NCBI GenBank assembly: GCA_050331815.1
Contig: JBHJGM010000004.1
Location: 226,517 to 290,516 of the forward strand
Direction of reading: 5' to 3'
Origin: JBHJGM01 sp050331815
GTDB taxonomy: Bacteria; Verrucomicrobiota; Verrucomicrobiia; Opitutales; JBHJGM01
Length of the DNA stretch: 64,000 nucleotides
Below, piece by piece: positions 8,117 through 16,050 of this stretch (the stretch's first letter is position 1; every line of letters starts with the position of its first letter). Position numbers and translations under genes: made by a program. Under the pieces are notes generated by a model. It was given only the letters and a program-made list of their open reading frames with translations. It made no database searches and was not told the DNA's origin.

Positions 8117-9006
8117 GGGAAGTAAAGGCTCATAAAGGAACGAAGCGCTTCGAGTTCGGCTTTGGTCAGGTGCGGGTTGGGCGACATCTTGGAGGCCGGG
8201 TTGGCCTGGGTGGGATTTTTTGTGTATTTAAAAAAGTACTCTTTGTTGTAGCGCGCGTGGGAGGCCAGAACGACGAAGTTGCGCTCGCCCACGTTGCCAC
8301 CAAAGGAATTGTCCTCCCACTGGTGGCAGTTCATGCAGTTGTTCATGTAGATGTAACGACCGCGCGCTTGCTGGGCGTTCAGGTTGGCGAAGCGCCCGCT
8401 GTAAATAGGTTTGAAGGTCTTTGCGTAGTTGGCGGCTTCGATGCGGACGCCGCCCCACGGCTCCTTGGAAGGGAAGTAAAAGAGGTCTTCAAAATGGGGC
8501 GCGATCTCGGTGCTCGCGGTCACGTAATAGGGGCCGAAGTCGAGACCGGAAGCTGTCCGGGGCCAGTCGGGTGGGGATTTGCCATCGATCTGCAGGACGA
8601 TGAAGGGGTGGTATTCGGAGACGAGTTCGCGGGTGAAGAAAGAATAGTAAGAATCCTTGCAGTGGACGATCAGCACGTCGGTTTCGTCCTTGAGGGGGAG
8701 CACCTTTTTCAGCTCGGAGAGGAACAGGATGCGGCAGAAACGCAGTTCGCCGGGCCAGAACTCCATCTCGACGTCGAGGTCCTGCGTGGGCAAGGCAAGC
8801 AGGTCTTCGTGCTTGATAAATCGGGACTCGCCATCGGCCAGGCCCTCCAGCAAACCGGTAACCTCGAGATCGGTGGGCGAGGTTCGTTCGGTATGCAAAG
8901 TAAGCGCGGGTCCAGACTCAGCGTATCCGAGAAAAGGATACAGCAGCGTGCAGAAAATCGCCAAACACTTTAGACGCCCAGACCGTGCCCGGTTAAAAAT
9001 GCGCAT
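8113..9006 (-). CDS. Secreted monohaem cytochrome c with an N-terminal sulfite-oxidase-like region
   Basis: A 297-aa exported protein with a signal peptide (CLAIFCTLLYPFLGYAES). The C-terminal third is a cytochrome c domain: haem motif CMNCH at 224-228 and probable axial Met at M274 in KMSPNP. The first 180 residues (HEDLLALPTQDLDVEMEF, VLIVHCKDSYYSFF, HPFIVLQIDG) resemble the molybdopterin-oxidoreductase fold seen in sulfite-oxidase-like proteins, but I cannot see a clear cofactor cysteine. It heads the operon with the binding protein and amidohydrolase genes, suggesting periplasmic electron transfer linked to that pathway. Domain reading of the N-terminus is tentative. Confidence 0.75.
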   Translation of the reverse strand: MRIFNRARSGRLKCLAIFCTLLYPFLGYAESGPALTLHTERTSPTDLEVTGLLEGLADGESRFIKHEDLLALPTQDLDVEMEFWPGELRFCRILFLSELKKVLPLKDETDVLIVHCKDSYYSFFTRELVSEYHPFIVLQIDGKSPPDWPRTASGLDFGPYYVTASTEIAPHFEDLFYFPSKEPWGGVRIEAANYAKTFKPIYSGRFANLNAQQARGRYIYMNNCMNCHQWEDNSFGGNVGERNFVVLASHARYNKEYFFKYTKNPTQANPASKMSPNPHLTKAELEALRSFMSLYFP

Positions 9007-9306
9007 GCACAGGCGGGAGCAGGGAACATGCCCAACCGGCCAACCTTGTGCGCATCCATAAGCACCCGAAACACTTTTATGACCTTGTCACTAATTACGA
9101 TAAAAAGGTGCTGGCCACCGGCGCCGTTGTGGTGATTTGCAAGAACAAGCGCGTCTTAAGTCCAACCCCTATGCAATCTGAGCGAAACGCAATACCTAGT
9201 GTGTTGCCGGTCGAAAACCAGCGGATCATTCCAAGCCAGGCTTCAGTTAAATGGCATGGCCGATGCTCCCGGGCCGATTGGCGTAGAACCACTAAGAGCA
9301 TCAACC
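9007..9306. other. Divergent intergenic region between cytochrome c and TonB receptor genes
   Basis: This 300-base region should hold the promoters of both divergent units. I see no strong -35/-10 pair, and none of the conserved cores of the TPP, purine or cobalamin riboswitches. Two short open frames cross it, without ribosome-binding sites or recognisable products. Confidence 0.5.
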
Positions 9307-11874
9307 ATGCACAAGATATACAGACTATCCGCTGCTACAACCCTGTCAATTTGGGTTTTGTTTCATTCGTTCACCGCAGGCTTCGCACAGACCACCGATG
9401 GGACTGTCGACGACGGCATGATGACTCTCGAAGAGTTTTCGGCCGAGGAGTCTGCGTTGGACTTTCGCGAGACCGTGTTACCCAACGCGCGTCCCAGCAA
9501 CTCCGTCTTCGATGAGTTCACCGAACTCAAGGATATCCCCCGCGCGGTCACCTCGCTGACGCCGGAAACCCTCAAGCGCTTTGGTGTCCGTGACTTTGGC
9601 GACCTCGAGCGCGTTTCGGCCGGCACGCAGCTGGCCAACTTCTACGGGGTGCCGGGCACGCCCTACATTCGAGGCGACCTCGGCAGTATTTACTTTAACG
9701 GCATGCTGCGTGCCTATCAGCGCAATGAGGCACCGACCTCGTTCGGTTCGCTGGAAGGTCTGGACATCGTCAAGGGTGCCGCGCCTGGCCACTTCGGTCC
9801 GTCGCAGGCGGGCGGCTACGTGAACTTTATCCCGAAGAGCCCGTTTTTTAACGAGCCCCGCGGGACGTTCCGCTTCACTTACGGAAGTTTTGGCTCCTTC
9901 AACACCCAGTTCGACTACGGCGGTCCGGTGGAGGTGCTGGGACGCCCGGCGGCTTACCGCGCGTCATTCACGGGCCAGTTGGCCGACAGCTTTTACGACC
10001 GGATCGAGAACAACTTCATCTCGATTTACGCCTCGGCCAAGTCGGAGATTTTCAAGGACGTGAGCATGTTCACCGGCATGGAGTTTTATCTCTTCCGCTC
10101 GAACGAAAACGCTGGTTTCAACCGGGTCACGCAGGACCTCATCGATAACGGTAACTACATCACCGGGGAGCCTCAGAACATTACCTCGGCCTTCGCGCAG
10201 GGTCTGGTGGCCAAAAACGACTCACCTTTTGTCACGGCCACGGTTTCGCCCACGGGTGCGTTCACCGACCCGCTCGTCTTTGGCGGGGGCAACTTTGTAG
10301 CTGAAGGCGGCACGCTGGGGCCAAATATCGCCGCACTGATTCCTTCGGCGGGTTTTCAGGCCACCCTGGCACCGGGCCTGGCTGCCTTGTTGGGACCCAA
10401 TGGTGAATACACCGCAGCCTATTTGAACGCCGGTGGCCCCGTGGAAACCACAAACATCGAGGGCTCGACAGTTCTTTCGGACGACGCCGACTTCGCCGAC
10501 TCGGAAGACTTTATCTGGTTCCTCGATCTGGTCAGCGAGCGCAATCCCGACATCAAGCTCACGAGCAAGACCTTCGTTGAGTACTTCGATTCGAACAAGC
10601 TCTCCAGCTACGGGTACGCATTCTTGAGCGAGCAATTGGTCTTTGAGGAAAAAATCTTCGCGACCATGGACCTGGCAGACTTCATGCCCACGCCCTTCGA
10701 CTCCTCGCACACCTTTACGGGCGGTTTTTCGCTCCGCTTCACCGACGTGCTGCAGCTGCAGGACTTCGACGCGGAGCCGTTCTCGCGCCGCGATATTTCC
10801 AACGGGATCATCTCCGCGAATTCGCAGGTCATTACAGGTGCGCAGCTTAACTCGAACGGCACCAACAACTGGTCGCAGTTCAACTCGGCCAACGTCGAGA
10901 ACCAGCTCTTCCAGTACGCCGCCTTCCTGTACCTCATCTCCGACTGGACGGACTGGCTGCAGACTGTTGTTTCCGCACGCGGGGAGGTCGCCGCTTTTGA
11001 GGGGGGCCAGCCGGTCGAACCGGACTTCTTCGACCCGGTCAACGGCGGTTCCGTCGATCCCCGTCCGAATTTCTCCGGCCAGAAAACCTACGGCAACTTC
11101 TCCGGCAGTGTGATTGTCAAGCCGATCGAACAGGTCAATGTGTACGCCACCGTGGTGCAGGGCACCGCGCTGACCCCGACTCAGGGCGGCGGCGTCTTTG
11201 GCGAGACCAACTTCAACGAGATCGAACTCTACGAAGCGGGCGTCAAAGTTGAGATGTTTGACAAGAAGCTCTTCGCCCAGGTCGCGGGCTACTACTGGGA
11301 CCGCGCACAGTTCAACGACATCGCCGGCGCGCTCGACCAGATTCGCGCCAAGGGCTTTGAAGCGGAACTGACCTGGGTGCCGGTCGACGGCTTGTCCATC
11401 GTAAGCTCGGTGAATGTGCAACGGCAAAACCTGCGCAGCGGCCTGCCATTTCGCTTCTGGAACGCGGGCGACCGCAACGTGCCGCTGATTTCGGGCGGTT
11501 TGTTCGCCGCTGGCGGCGATCCGTTTGGCATAGTCGCGCAAAACAACCCGGACCAGGTCATCCCTGGAACACCCGAGGTCACAGCCAATCTCTTCATCAT
11601 TTACCAGCACCCGACCGGCTTGGGCGCGGGCTTCGGTCCGCAGTGGCGCGATGGCTACGCGCACAACTTCGAGAACACGCTGCGCATTCCTTCCTCGCTG
11701 GTTTGGAACGCCATCGCCTTCTACGAGCACAAGCGCTTCTCGGTGCAGGTCGAATTCATCAACATTGGCAGCAAGGATTACTTCCTGGGCTCGGACCCGT
11801 TCTTTGCGGCCAATACGATCATTACGAAGGCACCTGACTTCGAAGTGCAGGTTTCGGCCTCGTTCAACTTCTAG
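9307..11874 (+). CDS. TonB-dependent outer-membrane receptor
   Basis: An 855-aa outer-membrane transporter. It starts with a signal peptide ending FTAGFAQ, then a probable TonB box (DDGMMTLEEFSAEE), a plug domain (DIPRAVTSLTPETLKRFG, YIRGDLGSIYFNGML, LDIVKGAAPGHFGPSQAGGY) and a long beta-barrel ending in a terminal Phe (VQVSASFNF), the outer-membrane assembly signal. The frame opens upstream at 9199, but ATG 9307 begins the signal peptide. A complete TonB energising module follows directly, and ABC uptake and hydrolase genes flank it. The ligand is not visible; it is likely the compound handled by this cluster. Confidence 0.93.
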   Translation: MHKIYRLSAATTLSIWVLFHSFTAGFAQTTDGTVDDGMMTLEEFSAEESALDFRETVLPNARPSNSVFDEFTELKDIPRAVTSLTPETLKRFGVRDFGDLERVSAGTQLANFYGVPGTPYIRGDLGSIYFNGMLRAYQRNEAPTSFGSLEGLDIVKGAAPGHFGPSQAGGYVNFIPKSPFFNEPRGTFRFTYGSFGSFNTQFDYGGPVEVLGRPAAYRASFTGQLADSFYDRIENNFISIYASAKSEIFKDVSMFTGMEFYLFRSNENAGFNRVTQDLIDNGNYITGEPQNITSAFAQGLVAKNDSPFVTATVSPTGAFTDPLVFGGGNFVAEGGTLGPNIAALIPSAGFQATLAPGLAALLGPNGEYTAAYLNAGGPVETTNIEGSTVLSDDADFADSEDFIWFLDLVSERNPDIKLTSKTFVEYFDSNKLSSYGYAFLSEQLVFEEKIFATMDLADFMPTPFDSSHTFTGGFSLRFTDVLQLQDFDAEPFSRRDISNGIISANSQVITGAQLNSNGTNNWSQFNSANVENQLFQYAAFLYLISDWTDWLQTVVSARGEVAAFEGGQPVEPDFFDPVNGGSVDPRPNFSGQKTYGNFSGSVIVKPIEQVNVYATVVQGTALTPTQGGGVFGETNFNEIELYEAGVKVEMFDKKLFAQVAGYYWDRAQFNDIAGALDQIRAKGFEAELTWVPVDGLSIVSSVNVQRQNLRSGLPFRFWNAGDRNVPLISGGLFAAGGDPFGIVAQNNPDQVIPGTPEVTANLFIIYQHPTGLGAGFGPQWRDGYAHNFENTLRIPSSLVWNAIAFYEHKRFSVQVEFINIGSKDYFLGSDPFFAANTIITKAPDFEVQVSASFNF

Positions 11875-11941
11875 TTGCTGCGGTACCGCTTTGGTTTCCT
11901 GCCGGTTGCTCCCACGCATCGACGGCAGTTCTTGTTGGTTG

Positions 11942-12006
11942 AACCGCGTCTGTTTCCGCGGTTTGCTGCCCGGCTTCGGGCGTCCTTGTCAAAGGGGACG
12001 CCCGAA
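11942..12006 (+). terminator. Two adjacent hairpins, possible terminator after the TonB receptor gene
   Basis: The first inverted repeat is AACCGCG/CGCGGTT (11942-11963). The second is a perfect 11-bp stem, TTCGGGCGTCC/GGACGCCCGAA, at 11975-12006 with a 10-base loop. No T-run follows, so Rho-independent termination is uncertain. It could instead be an mRNA-stabilising or attenuating structure ahead of the DUF3450 gene. Confidence 0.4.
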
Positions 12007-12096
12007 TCCCCCGGCGCGGTCTCGCTTTCAGCTTGACCTCCTCTGGCATCCCACATGCTACCGAAGTTATAGCGGCTCCCCGGCACGCTCCCCGCG

Positions 12097-12870
12097 ATGA
12101 AGCGCATCTCCCACAAACTCTCCCTGCCTTTCCTGTTTCTTGCCTGCACGGCCTGCGTGCATGGTCAGGGCCTTAACCCGCTTGATGAGAGCCGCTCCAT
12201 CCTGAAGGAATGGGTGCAGGCCAAAAAGCTGATCTCGGAAGAAGCCTCGGAATGGGCTGAAGAAAAGGAAACGCTTGAGAGCATTCTCTTTTTGCTGAAA
12301 ACCGAGCAGGAAGCGCTGGAGGCCCAGATCACCGAAGCACAGGAAAGTGCCACCGAGGCGGACGAGCAGCGCACCGAACTGGTTGCCCGCCGCGAAGAGC
12401 AAAAGGCACTGATCAGCGCGATTAAGGAACGCACGGTCGGCTTCGAGAAACGCATGCTCGCTCTGGAGCAGCAGCTGCCGCCGCCACTGCGCGAATCGAT
12501 CGCCCAGTTGATGGTGCGCGTGCCGACCGATCCACAAAAGGTGACCTTGTCCGTGCCCGAGCGTTTGCAGACGCTCATCGGCATCCTCGATCAGGTGGAT
12601 AAATTTAATCAGCTCGTAACACTCGAGCGTAATGTGCAGAAGCTGCCCTCGGGTGAAGAAGCTGAGGTTAACGCGTTGTATTTTGGCCTCGGCGGCGGCT
12701 ATTTCGTCGATACGGGCGGGACTTACGCCGGAGTGCTGCGCCCGACCCAAGACGGCTGGAAAGCCGAGGAGGTCGACGGTCTGGCACCAGAGGTCCTGCA
12801 GGCGGTCGCCAAGATCGAGCGCACCACGACCGCGGGCTTTGTCGACCTGCCGGTCACCTTCGATAACTGA
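12097..12870 (+). CDS. DUF3450 family periplasmic coiled-coil protein
   Basis: A 257-aa exported protein with an N-terminal signal sequence (LPFLFLACTACVHGQ; the cysteines could alternatively be a lipidation site). A long Glu/Ala/Lys-rich coiled coil spans about residues 35-130, and the C-terminus contains NALYFGLGGGYFVDTGG, typical of DUF3450. In Vibrio-type TonB2 systems such a gene precedes the TtpC-like ExbB gene, exactly as here. It is likely a periplasmic accessory of the energising complex. ATG 12097 gives the complete signal peptide. Confidence 0.85.
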   Translation: MKRISHKLSLPFLFLACTACVHGQGLNPLDESRSILKEWVQAKKLISEEASEWAEEKETLESILFLLKTEQEALEAQITEAQESATEADEQRTELVARREEQKALISAIKERTVGFEKRMLALEQQLPPPLRESIAQLMVRVPTDPQKVTLSVPERLQTLIGILDQVDKFNQLVTLERNVQKLPSGEEAEVNALYFGLGGGYFVDTGGTYAGVLRPTQDGWKAEEVDGLAPEVLQAVAKIERTTTAGFVDLPVTFDN

Positions 12871-12902
12871 CACCCTCCCTTTTTCCCACGCCCTCCCGTT
12901 CC

Positions 12903-14288
12903 ATGCGCCACTGGATATCTCTCCCCTGCCTGACGCTCGCCTCGACGCTGCTTGGCCAAAACTTCAGCGCGGTGCAAAACAGCGCCCAGGCGGATTTGGA
13001 CGCCGCGCTGCGAGAGTTGTCGGAGCAGCGTGAAACAATCCGAGACGCGAAGGTGCCGATTTCACGCGAGCTCAACGAGTTGAAGTCCAGCGTCGAAGCC
13101 AAGCGCCGCGCTGCTGACCGCATCCAGCGTGTGCGCGACAGCAAGGTGACAGATCTGAGTTCGCTCGAGTCGGACGTCAGTCTGCGCCAGGATGAAATCG
13201 ACTACCTGAGCAACCTTCTGCGCGAGTACCTGCGCGCGTTCGACACGCGCATGAACGTTGCGGAAATTCAGGTCTACCAGGAGTCGCTCCAGCCGGTCCG
13301 TGACGCGGTCGACAATCCCAACATTTCGCAATTGGAGCGCTTCGAGAAGCTGGCTGATCTGGTGGACATGGGCCTCACCCGCACCGAAGAATTGATCGGC
13401 GGCAAGACCTTTCCGGGCAGTGCGATCGCCGACGGCGGCGTGCTGAAGTCCGGCACCTTCGCGCTCTTTGGGCCGATCGCCTGGTTCACCAGCGGCGAGG
13501 CCGAGTCCAGCGGCACGATTTTTCAAACCACCTCGCTCGACCCGAAGCTCTCCTTCGTCGACGCCGACCAGGGCGCTGCAATTCAAGCCGCCGTGACTAG
13601 CAAGTCAGGCATCATTCCGCTGGACCCGGGCCTGGGCGAAGCGACCGCCATTCTGGCGACGCAAGATTCGCTGACCGAGCACATCGCCAAGGGCGGTATC
13701 TGGATCATTCCAATTCTATTCTTCGCGTTCCTCTCGCTGGTGGTCGCACTTTTCAAAGCGCTCGAGATCTACGCCATCAAGCGTCCCAAGGGCGACGCCG
13801 TGCGCGAAATCTCCGCTCTGCTGCGTGAGGGTAAGGACGCCGAGGCTCTCAAGCTGGCCCGCTCTCAGCCCGAGCCCTACAGTTCCATGCTCGTTGAGAT
13901 CGTTGAGAATCACGAAAACGACCGGGAGTTTATCGACGAGATTATCTACGAGCGCATGATCGAGTTGCAGCCCAAGCTGAACCGCTTGCTGCCATTGATC
14001 GCGGTGACCGCGGCCATCTCGCCGCTGCTCGGCCTGTTGGGCACGGTGACCGGCATCATCAAGACGTTCAATTTGATCACCATCTACGGCACTGGCGACC
14101 CACGCACGTTGGCCGACGGGATCTCAGAAGCACTCATCACTACGGAGTTCGGTTTGTTCGTGGCGATTCCCGCGCTAATCCTGCATGCGCTGCTGTCCCG
14201 GCGGGCGCAAAGCGTACTATCCAACCTTGAGCGCGTCGGCACCCAGGTACTCAACGACCTCTCCCGCAAGTTGCCGAAGGCTGCCTGA
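12903..14288 (+). CDS. TtpC-like MotA/TolQ/ExbB family proton-channel protein
   Basis: A 461-aa inner-membrane protein. A signal sequence is followed by a periplasmic coiled-coil region (about 25-120) and a beta-rich part, then a first membrane helix (WIIPILFFAFLSLVVALFKAL, about 262-282) and the conserved MotA/TolQ/ExbB region with two more helices (RLLPLIAVTAAISPLLGLLG, ALITTEFGLFVAIPALILHA). The long periplasmic extension distinguishes it from plain ExbB and matches TtpC of TonB2 systems. It lies 32 bases after the DUF3450 gene and 26 before the second ExbB gene. Confidence 0.9.
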   Translation: MRHWISLPCLTLASTLLGQNFSAVQNSAQADLDAALRELSEQRETIRDAKVPISRELNELKSSVEAKRRAADRIQRVRDSKVTDLSSLESDVSLRQDEIDYLSNLLREYLRAFDTRMNVAEIQVYQESLQPVRDAVDNPNISQLERFEKLADLVDMGLTRTEELIGGKTFPGSAIADGGVLKSGTFALFGPIAWFTSGEAESSGTIFQTTSLDPKLSFVDADQGAAIQAAVTSKSGIIPLDPGLGEATAILATQDSLTEHIAKGGIWIIPILFFAFLSLVVALFKALEIYAIKRPKGDAVREISALLREGKDAEALKLARSQPEPYSSMLVEIVENHENDREFIDEIIYERMIELQPKLNRLLPLIAVTAAISPLLGLLGTVTGIIKTFNLITIYGTGDPRTLADGISEALITTEFGLFVAIPALILHALLSRRAQSVLSNLERVGTQVLNDLSRKLPKAA

Positions 14289-14314
14289 GCCAGCCGCCAG
14301 CCCCGCCTTTCGCC

Positions 14315-14932
14315 ATGGAATTCTTCACCGAACATGCCTGGCCACTTCTGGTGAAGGGCGGCTTTTTAATGATTCCGCTGATGCTGCTGGCGGCGGTCAT
14401 TTATTTCGCCACCTTCGAGGTGTACATGTTCATGCTGGCCAACCGCTTCTACAAACTCGACCCCAACACCTGGCAGGCCTGGGTGGACCAGCCGCAGGAA
14501 GGCCAGGGCAAGGCTGGTGAAATCATTCGCTACACCCAGCAAAACACCGATGACGTGCACGAGGTGCGCGCCCGCTTCAGCGAGGTACGCAGCGCCTACT
14601 TGCCCAGGGTCAGCCGACGCGCGCGCTTTGTGACCATCCTTTGCAGCGTGGCACCGCTGACCGGATTGCTGGGCACGGTCATCGGCATGCTGGCAACCTT
14701 TCGTGGCCTCTCCGTCAGCACGGCAGGCAACACCATCGATCTGGTCGCGGGCGGTATTTCCGAAGCGCTCATCACCACTCAGACGGGCTTGATCATTGCC
14801 ATCCCGGCTTATTTTCTGATCAGCCGAATCGACCAGCATCTGATGGAAATGGAATCCTTTTTCATCCAGATGGAGTCGGCTACCCTCAAATCCCTCAACC
14901 GCCGCAATCGCTTCAAGCCGCAGGCGGCCTGA
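14315..14932 (+). CDS. exbB: ExbB-type biopolymer transport protein
   Basis: A 205-aa three-helix inner-membrane protein of the MotA/TolQ/ExbB family. It forms the proton channel with ExbD and passes proton-motive energy to TonB. The first helix is FLMIPLMLLAAVIYFATFEV; the conserved block TILCSVAPLTGLLGTVIGML and the third helix ALITTQTGLIIAIPAYFLIS are clear. ATG 14315 lies 26 bases after the TtpC-like gene. Having both a TtpC-like and a short ExbB is characteristic of this module type. Confidence 0.93.
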   Translation: MEFFTEHAWPLLVKGGFLMIPLMLLAAVIYFATFEVYMFMLANRFYKLDPNTWQAWVDQPQEGQGKAGEIIRYTQQNTDDVHEVRARFSEVRSAYLPRVSRRARFVTILCSVAPLTGLLGTVIGMLATFRGLSVSTAGNTIDLVAGGISEALITTQTGLIIAIPAYFLISRIDQHLMEMESFFIQMESATLKSLNRRNRFKPQAA

Positions 14933-14949
14933 GGTTGCGCCCTTTTTTC

Positions 14950-15357
14950 ATGAGCCAGAAGCGCCAATCACTGAACGCCTCCGACCGGATCGAGGACATC
15001 AACATCTCTCCGCTCATCGACATTGTCTTCATCCTGCTGATCTTCTTCATCGTGACGACGGTCTTCGTAGAGGAGACCGGCATCGAGGTGAATAAGCCGC
15101 AGGCCGCCTCCGCCGAGGACCTTCAGAAAAACAGCATCCTGATCGCTGTTTCGGACAAGGGCCAGGTGGTCTACGCCGGACGTGACATCGGTGTCAGCGG
15201 CGTGCGTGCGGTGGTGCGCCGCCTGGTGCAGGCCGAAAAGATGCCCGTCATCATACAAGCGGACGAGATGGTGCCCACCGGTTTGCTTGCGCGGGTCATC
15301 GACGAAGCCAAACTGGCTGGTGCGCCCATGGTCAGCCTCTCCACCGACCTGCCGTAG
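14950..15357 (+). CDS. exbD: ExbD-type biopolymer transport protein
   Basis: A 135-aa inner-membrane protein with one transmembrane helix. The essential Asp is present as D24 in INISPLIDIVFILLIFF. The C-terminal periplasmic domain (VIIQADEMVPTGLLARVID) matches the ExbD/TolR fold. It partners ExbB to convert proton flow into TonB movement. The start at 14950 gives the normal short cytoplasmic N-terminus and lies 17 bases after exbB. Confidence 0.93.
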   Translation: MSQKRQSLNASDRIEDINISPLIDIVFILLIFFIVTTVFVEETGIEVNKPQAASAEDLQKNSILIAVSDKGQVVYAGRDIGVSGVRAVVRRLVQAEKMPVIIQADEMVPTGLLARVIDEAKLAGAPMVSLSTDLP

Positions 15358-15374
15358 TTTTTCAAAACTCCCCC

Positions 15375-16043
15375 ATGACCACGCAACGCCCGCCCGTCAC
15401 GCGCTTTCAGGAGCCGAACTTCGCGAAGTTTCGGGCCGGTGCCGCCTTGCTGGGGATCGTGGTGGCCGGGCTCGTGGCGCTGATGCTGCCTTTCACGCAG
15501 TGGCTTTCGAATCTCGAGCCTGCGGACAAGGTGGTGCGCTCGATGAACATCGCGATCCCGCCGCCCCCCCCGCCCCCGCCGGAACCACCGCCGCCGGAGG
15601 AAGAAAAAGTCGAGGAGGCCAAGCCCGAGATGAAGCAACAGCTGCAAAAGCTTTCGCTCTCGCAGATGGACATTTCGCTCAACCCCGGCATGGGTAACGC
15701 GCTGGCTGGTGCCTTCGACGTAGGTTCCTTTGGAGTCCAGCCGAACGCCGCCGAGGAGATTTCCATCTTCGAGCTATCTGAGCTCGACCGGGCGCCCGCC
15801 GCCATCCGTCCGCCACGCCCGCAGAAGCCGTTTGCCATGCAGCAGGCTAATATCAACGGACGTGTGGAATTGATTGTGATTATCAACACCGAAGGTCGCG
15901 TACGGGTGCTCAGCGTGAAGAACGCCACCCACGATGAGTTCGTCAAGCCGGCGATCGACGCAGCCGAAGCTTCGCGCTGGGAGACCCCGCGCAAAGACGG
16001 CAAGCCCGTCAGCACCAAGTTCATCCTCCCCCTGCGTTTTTAG
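15375..16043 (+). CDS. tonB: TonB energy-transducing protein
   Basis: A 222-aa protein with one N-terminal membrane helix (GAALLGIVVAGLVALMLPF, about residues 22-40), a short Pro/Glu-rich span (55-75) and a C-terminal TonB domain (INGRVELIVIINTEGRVRVL to the end KFILPLRF). It bridges the periplasm to receptors such as the one at 9.3-11.9 kb. The Pro-rich stretch is short compared with enterobacterial TonB, as is usual in TonB2-type systems. It sits 17 bases after exbD. Confidence 0.9.
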   Translation: MTTQRPPVTRFQEPNFAKFRAGAALLGIVVAGLVALMLPFTQWLSNLEPADKVVRSMNIAIPPPPPPPPEPPPPEEEKVEEAKPEMKQQLQKLSLSQMDISLNPGMGNALAGAFDVGSFGVQPNAAEEISIFELSELDRAPAAIRPPRPQKPFAMQQANINGRVELIVIINTEGRVRVLSVKNATHDEFVKPAIDAAEASRWETPRKDGKPVSTKFILPLRF

Positions 16044-16050
16044 ACCAACC

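Noticed and set aside
9007..9306. Possible riboswitch ahead of the TonB receptor gene
   Set aside because: I looked for the conserved cores of TPP, purine and cobalamin riboswitches and did not find them.
10222..11919. 565-codon open frame on the minus strand opposite the TonB receptor gene
   Set aside because: It mirrors the receptor's codon pattern in GC-rich DNA, has no recognisable domain or ribosome-binding site, and the plus strand has a clear receptor.
15565..15610. Proline-codon repeat in the tonB gene as a microsatellite or repeat element
   Set aside because: The CCG/CCC run encodes the normal Pro/Glu-rich span of TonB and is explained by the protein.
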